A stretch of 47,318 bases of DNA from CAZXWK01 sp964644675. GTDB taxonomy: Bacteria > Actinomycetota > Coriobacteriia > Anaerosomatales > JAAXUF01. The stretch covers positions 1 to 47,318 of the forward strand of contig CAZXWK010000014.1 in the NCBI GenBank assembly GCA_964644675.1, given 5' to 3'. Shown one piece after another: positions 45,355 to 47,318 of this stretch. A program made the position numbers and the translations under genes. Positions within the stretch are counted from its first letter, which is position 1. Each line of letters begins with the position of its first letter. The notes under the pieces were generated by a model. The model ran no database searches. It had not been told where the DNA came from and saw only the letters and a program-made list of their open reading frames with translations.

Positions 45355-46218
45355 ATGAAGTTGCGCAGACTGGTCGGTCTGTCTCTCGCGATGCTCGCCA
45401 TGGCCGCCGTGTTCGCGACGGCAAGCGTCGCTGTCGCGGAGCCCCTCACCGTCCCGGCGATGCCGACGCTCAACGTCGTGATCGACGGCGTCGGTAGCTG
45501 GCAGCACAGCGGCACCGCAAGCTGGATCACCACCGATACCGGGGTGTTCGCCGTCAATCAGGCTGCGGTGCGCGCCTGGGCCACGGACGTGATCGCCCCG
45601 GGGATCTACGTCAAGCGGGTCGACCTCGCACGCAAGCTCGACAAGAAGCGGAAGAAGATCATCCTCACGGCGCCGATGGCCGGCCGTCACCTCGACGTGG
45701 ACGCCGCCGTCGCGGCCATCACCGCGGAGCTCCTGTCAGAGGCTAACGGCAATGCCCCGCAGGTCGTGAAGCTGACCCCGGTCGTCGACAACCCCAACTT
45801 CGGCGGCAAAGCGCTTGTGGTGTTCAAGCACGAGAAGCGCGTCTACCTCTACGAAGGCACGAAGCTCCTCAAGAAGTACCGCATCGCGATCGGAGTGGCC
45901 AAGTACCCCACTCCCACCGGCGCCTTCCGCATCGGCCGCAAGGTCAAGATGCCGACGTGGACCAATCCCGGTAGTGCCTGGGCGAAGGGCATGCCGTCCT
46001 ACATCGGCCCCGGGCCCAACAACCCACTCGGAACCCGCGCGCTCTACGTCTACAGCGGCTCCCGCGACACCGGCGTCCGCTTCCACGGCGTGCCCGCCTC
46101 GAAGAACAAGACCGTCGGCACGGCCGCCAGCCACGGCTGCATGCGCATGGTGCGCAAGGACATCGAGAAGCTCTATCCTCTCATCCCGGTCGGAACCCCG
46201 GTCTACATCCTCAAGTAG
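45355..46218 (+). CDS. L,D-transpeptidase (YkuD), second copy
   Basis: 287 residues. Signal peptide (LVGLSLAMLAMAAVFATASVAVA), a shorter N-terminal part that could be half a PG_binding_4-type region (FAVNQAAVRAWATDVIAPGIYV, ILTAPMAGRHLDVDAAVAAI), and a YkuD domain very similar to the first copy: KALVVFKHEKRVYLYEGTKLLKKYRIAIG, PTWTNPGSAWAKGMPSYIGPGPNNPLGTRALYV, and the catalytic SHGCMRM. Tandem paralogue of the upstream gene, with its own promoter. GGAGG ribosome site. Confidence 0.93.
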   Translation: MKLRRLVGLSLAMLAMAAVFATASVAVAEPLTVPAMPTLNVVIDGVGSWQHSGTASWITTDTGVFAVNQAAVRAWATDVIAPGIYVKRVDLARKLDKKRKKIILTAPMAGRHLDVDAAVAAITAELLSEANGNAPQVVKLTPVVDNPNFGGKALVVFKHEKRVYLYEGTKLLKKYRIAIGVAKYPTPTGAFRIGRKVKMPTWTNPGSAWAKGMPSYIGPGPNNPLGTRALYVYSGSRDTGVRFHGVPASKNKTVGTAASHGCMRMVRKDIEKLYPLIPVGTPVYILK

Positions 46219-46244
46219 TCCGCACACCCCACTCGGTGAGTACA

Positions 46245-46280
46245 CGAAGGCCCCGGCCGCGCGAGCGGTCGGGGCCTTCG
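46245..46280 (+). terminator. Strong hairpin terminator after the L,D-transpeptidases
   Basis: CGAAGGCCCCG / CGGGGCCTTCG arms with an inner CCGC/GCGG pair and a 4-base loop, 27 bases after the stop. Can serve the convergent gene at 46348 from the other side. Confidence 0.85.
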
Positions 46281-46347
46281 TCATCTCGAGGGAACGGACG
46301 CCTTGGGCCACGGCGGGTGGTCCACCGGCTGCGCCGTCCCCTCTCGT

Positions 46348-47318
46348 CTACTGCAGCGCCGAGTAGAACGCGTTCTTGGTGGCCTCGGTGACCGAGACCG
46401 AACCGCCGAGCACGAGCCCCTGGGTGACCTCGGCCTTGTTCGCCGAGGCGAAGGCCGAGCTCGCGGGCGCGAGCGGGCTCGCGTCGGTGTAGAGCATCAC
46501 GCCGTCGAGCAGGCCGATCATCGCGCCGCCCGTCAGCGCGTCGGGCAGCTTGTTGGCAAGCCCCATCGTCTTGTAGCTCACGAGCCCGCGGTCGTGGCCG
46601 AACTTCGCGATCGAGACCGCGGCGTCGATGCGGTTGGTGGTGCCCGCCATCGCCCCGCCGCTTGCCTGGGCACGCGAGGTGCCGGTCAGATAGGCGTAGT
46701 TGACGCCGTAGCGGGGCTTGCCCGCGTACGCGGCGCTGCCGAGCACCGCGCCCGCCTCGGCGGGGACGGAACCGCCCCGCACGCCGAGCAGCGCGTAGTG
46801 CGCGTGGGCGGATATGGGGGAGGCGGCCAGCGCGTCGTAGAAGGCGCGCGGGTTCTCGACGTTGGCGACGAGCACGCCGCCGACACTCCCCTTGCCGCGC
46901 GCGGCGAGCTCACCGGGGAGCCGGTTGGCCATCTTGGCCGAGACGACGTAGCGGTTCGCGCCGTCGATGCGCTCGATGCTTCCCGAGCCCTTGAGGCCCG
47001 AGAGCTTGTTGTAGATCGCCTTGGGCACGCTCGTGGTGCCGCCGATCACGTGGATGTTGACGCGTCCGCCGTTGGCGTTTCGGATGGCGGAGATGAGGTT
47101 GGCGGTCGAGGCGTCGAGGCGTGCAGACGGCGTGAGGAGGATGGGTGCGTCCCAGGCGCCGGCGAGTCCGGCGGCCCCGAGCGGGTCGGCCATCGCGCGG
47201 TCCTCGCCGCAGGCCACGATCACGTCGGTGTAGCGCAGGTCGGGCTTGACGGCCTGCGCCATGAGCACGGCCACCGAGTAGCGGTTGGGGCCGTCGGCGC
47301 GGGTGACGGTGGCGGCGG
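46348..47318 (-). CDS. Cell-wall-binding repeat 2 (CWB2) protein, 5' end outside window
   Basis: At least 323 residues; the frame is open to the window end, so the N-terminus is missing. Three CWB2 (PF04122-type) units are visible: RADGPNRYSVAVLMAQAV...VIVACGEDRAMADPLGAAGLAGAWDAPILLT, then IERIDGANRYVVSAKMANRLPG with GVLVANVENPRAFYDALAASPIS, and a diverged third unit (GTTNRIDAAVSIAKFGHDRGL...LPDALTGGAMIGLLDGVMLYTD). Such triplets attach surface proteins to the secondary cell-wall polymer. The functional part would be upstream of the window. Confidence 0.9.
   Translation of the reverse strand, partial: AATVTRADGPNRYSVAVLMAQAVKPDLRYTDVIVACGEDRAMADPLGAAGLAGAWDAPILLTPSARLDASTANLISAIRNANGGRVNIHVIGGTTSVPKAIYNKLSGLKGSGSIERIDGANRYVVSAKMANRLPGELAARGKGSVGGVLVANVENPRAFYDALAASPISAHAHYALLGVRGGSVPAEAGAVLGSAAYAGKPRYGVNYAYLTGTSRAQASGGAMAGTTNRIDAAVSIAKFGHDRGLVSYKTMGLANKLPDALTGGAMIGLLDGVMLYTDASPLAPASSAFASANKAEVTQGLVLGGSVSVTEATKNAFYSALQ

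Overview
The window looks like a chromosomal segment of a high-GC, anaerobic Actinomycetota bacterium, most plausibly a Coriobacteriia-type lineage (OPB41/Anaerosomatales-like; this taxonomic guess is inference). The grounds are the Gram-positive order of the clpC-to-sigH block, a Rex redox regulator, two TatA proteins, cell-wall-binding repeat and L,D-transpeptidase genes, a giant multihaem cytochrome, ferredoxin/DUF362 proteins and an apparent selenoprotein. Nearly everything is host-like in base composition; I see no phage, IS element, CRISPR array or plasmid gene.

Region 1 (86-15745, all minus strand) is a housekeeping block read right to left: rex, tatA, tatA, greA, lysS, clpC, radA, disA, a PIN/TRAM membrane protein, ispD, ispF, cysE, cysS, rlmB, a YacP/Rae1-type NYN nuclease and sigH. 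The clpC-to-sigH order is the same as in Bacillus, but ctsR-mcsA-mcsB, gltX and mrnC are missing from it. Promoters can be read in front of greA and sigH, a -10 and a large inverted repeat in front of clpC, and a Rex-like operator in front of rex.

Region 2 (15874-21633) carries an M50/CBS site-2 protease, MTA phosphorylase, an OB/HD exoribonuclease-like protein, a SAM hydrolase-type protein, a divergent lipoprotein gene, a small unrecognised gene preceded by a perfect Gram-positive LexA box, a DUF2085 membrane protein and tRNA-Pro(CGG) with its own promoter and terminator.

Region 3 (21724-27188) is the redox segment. It has a 699-residue membrane-anchored cytochrome with 24 haem-binding motifs, eighteen of them in three tandem six-haem modules, next to a HAMP-less chemoreceptor. 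On the plus strand there is a small operon of a two-cluster ferredoxin, a thioredoxin-fold protein with an in-frame TGA (probable selenocysteine, C-x4-U-G-P-S, ArsD-like) and a DUF362/ferredoxin protein. Its promoter overlaps a CsoR-like palindrome. This operon is the most interesting item in the window; the selenoprotein gene is invisible to a normal ORF search because of the TGA.

Region 4 (27201-35170) holds a J-domain protein, a class A penicillin-binding protein, membrane proteins, an EamA exporter, a VanZ-like protein, the PilT retraction ATPase, a NlpC/P60 hydrolase, a CwlM-like peptidoglycan-binding protein and a small unknown. Region 5 (35216-44031, minus strand) is a chemosensory operon, cheR-mcp-cheW-cheY-cheB-cheA-cheC-cheD, followed by a Rossmann-GAF-GGDEF diguanylate cyclase. 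No flagellar gene is in the window while pilT is, so control of twitching or of second-messenger output is a reasonable inference. Region 6 (44122-47318) has two L,D-transpeptidases and the 3' part of a cell-wall-binding-repeat protein cut by the window end.
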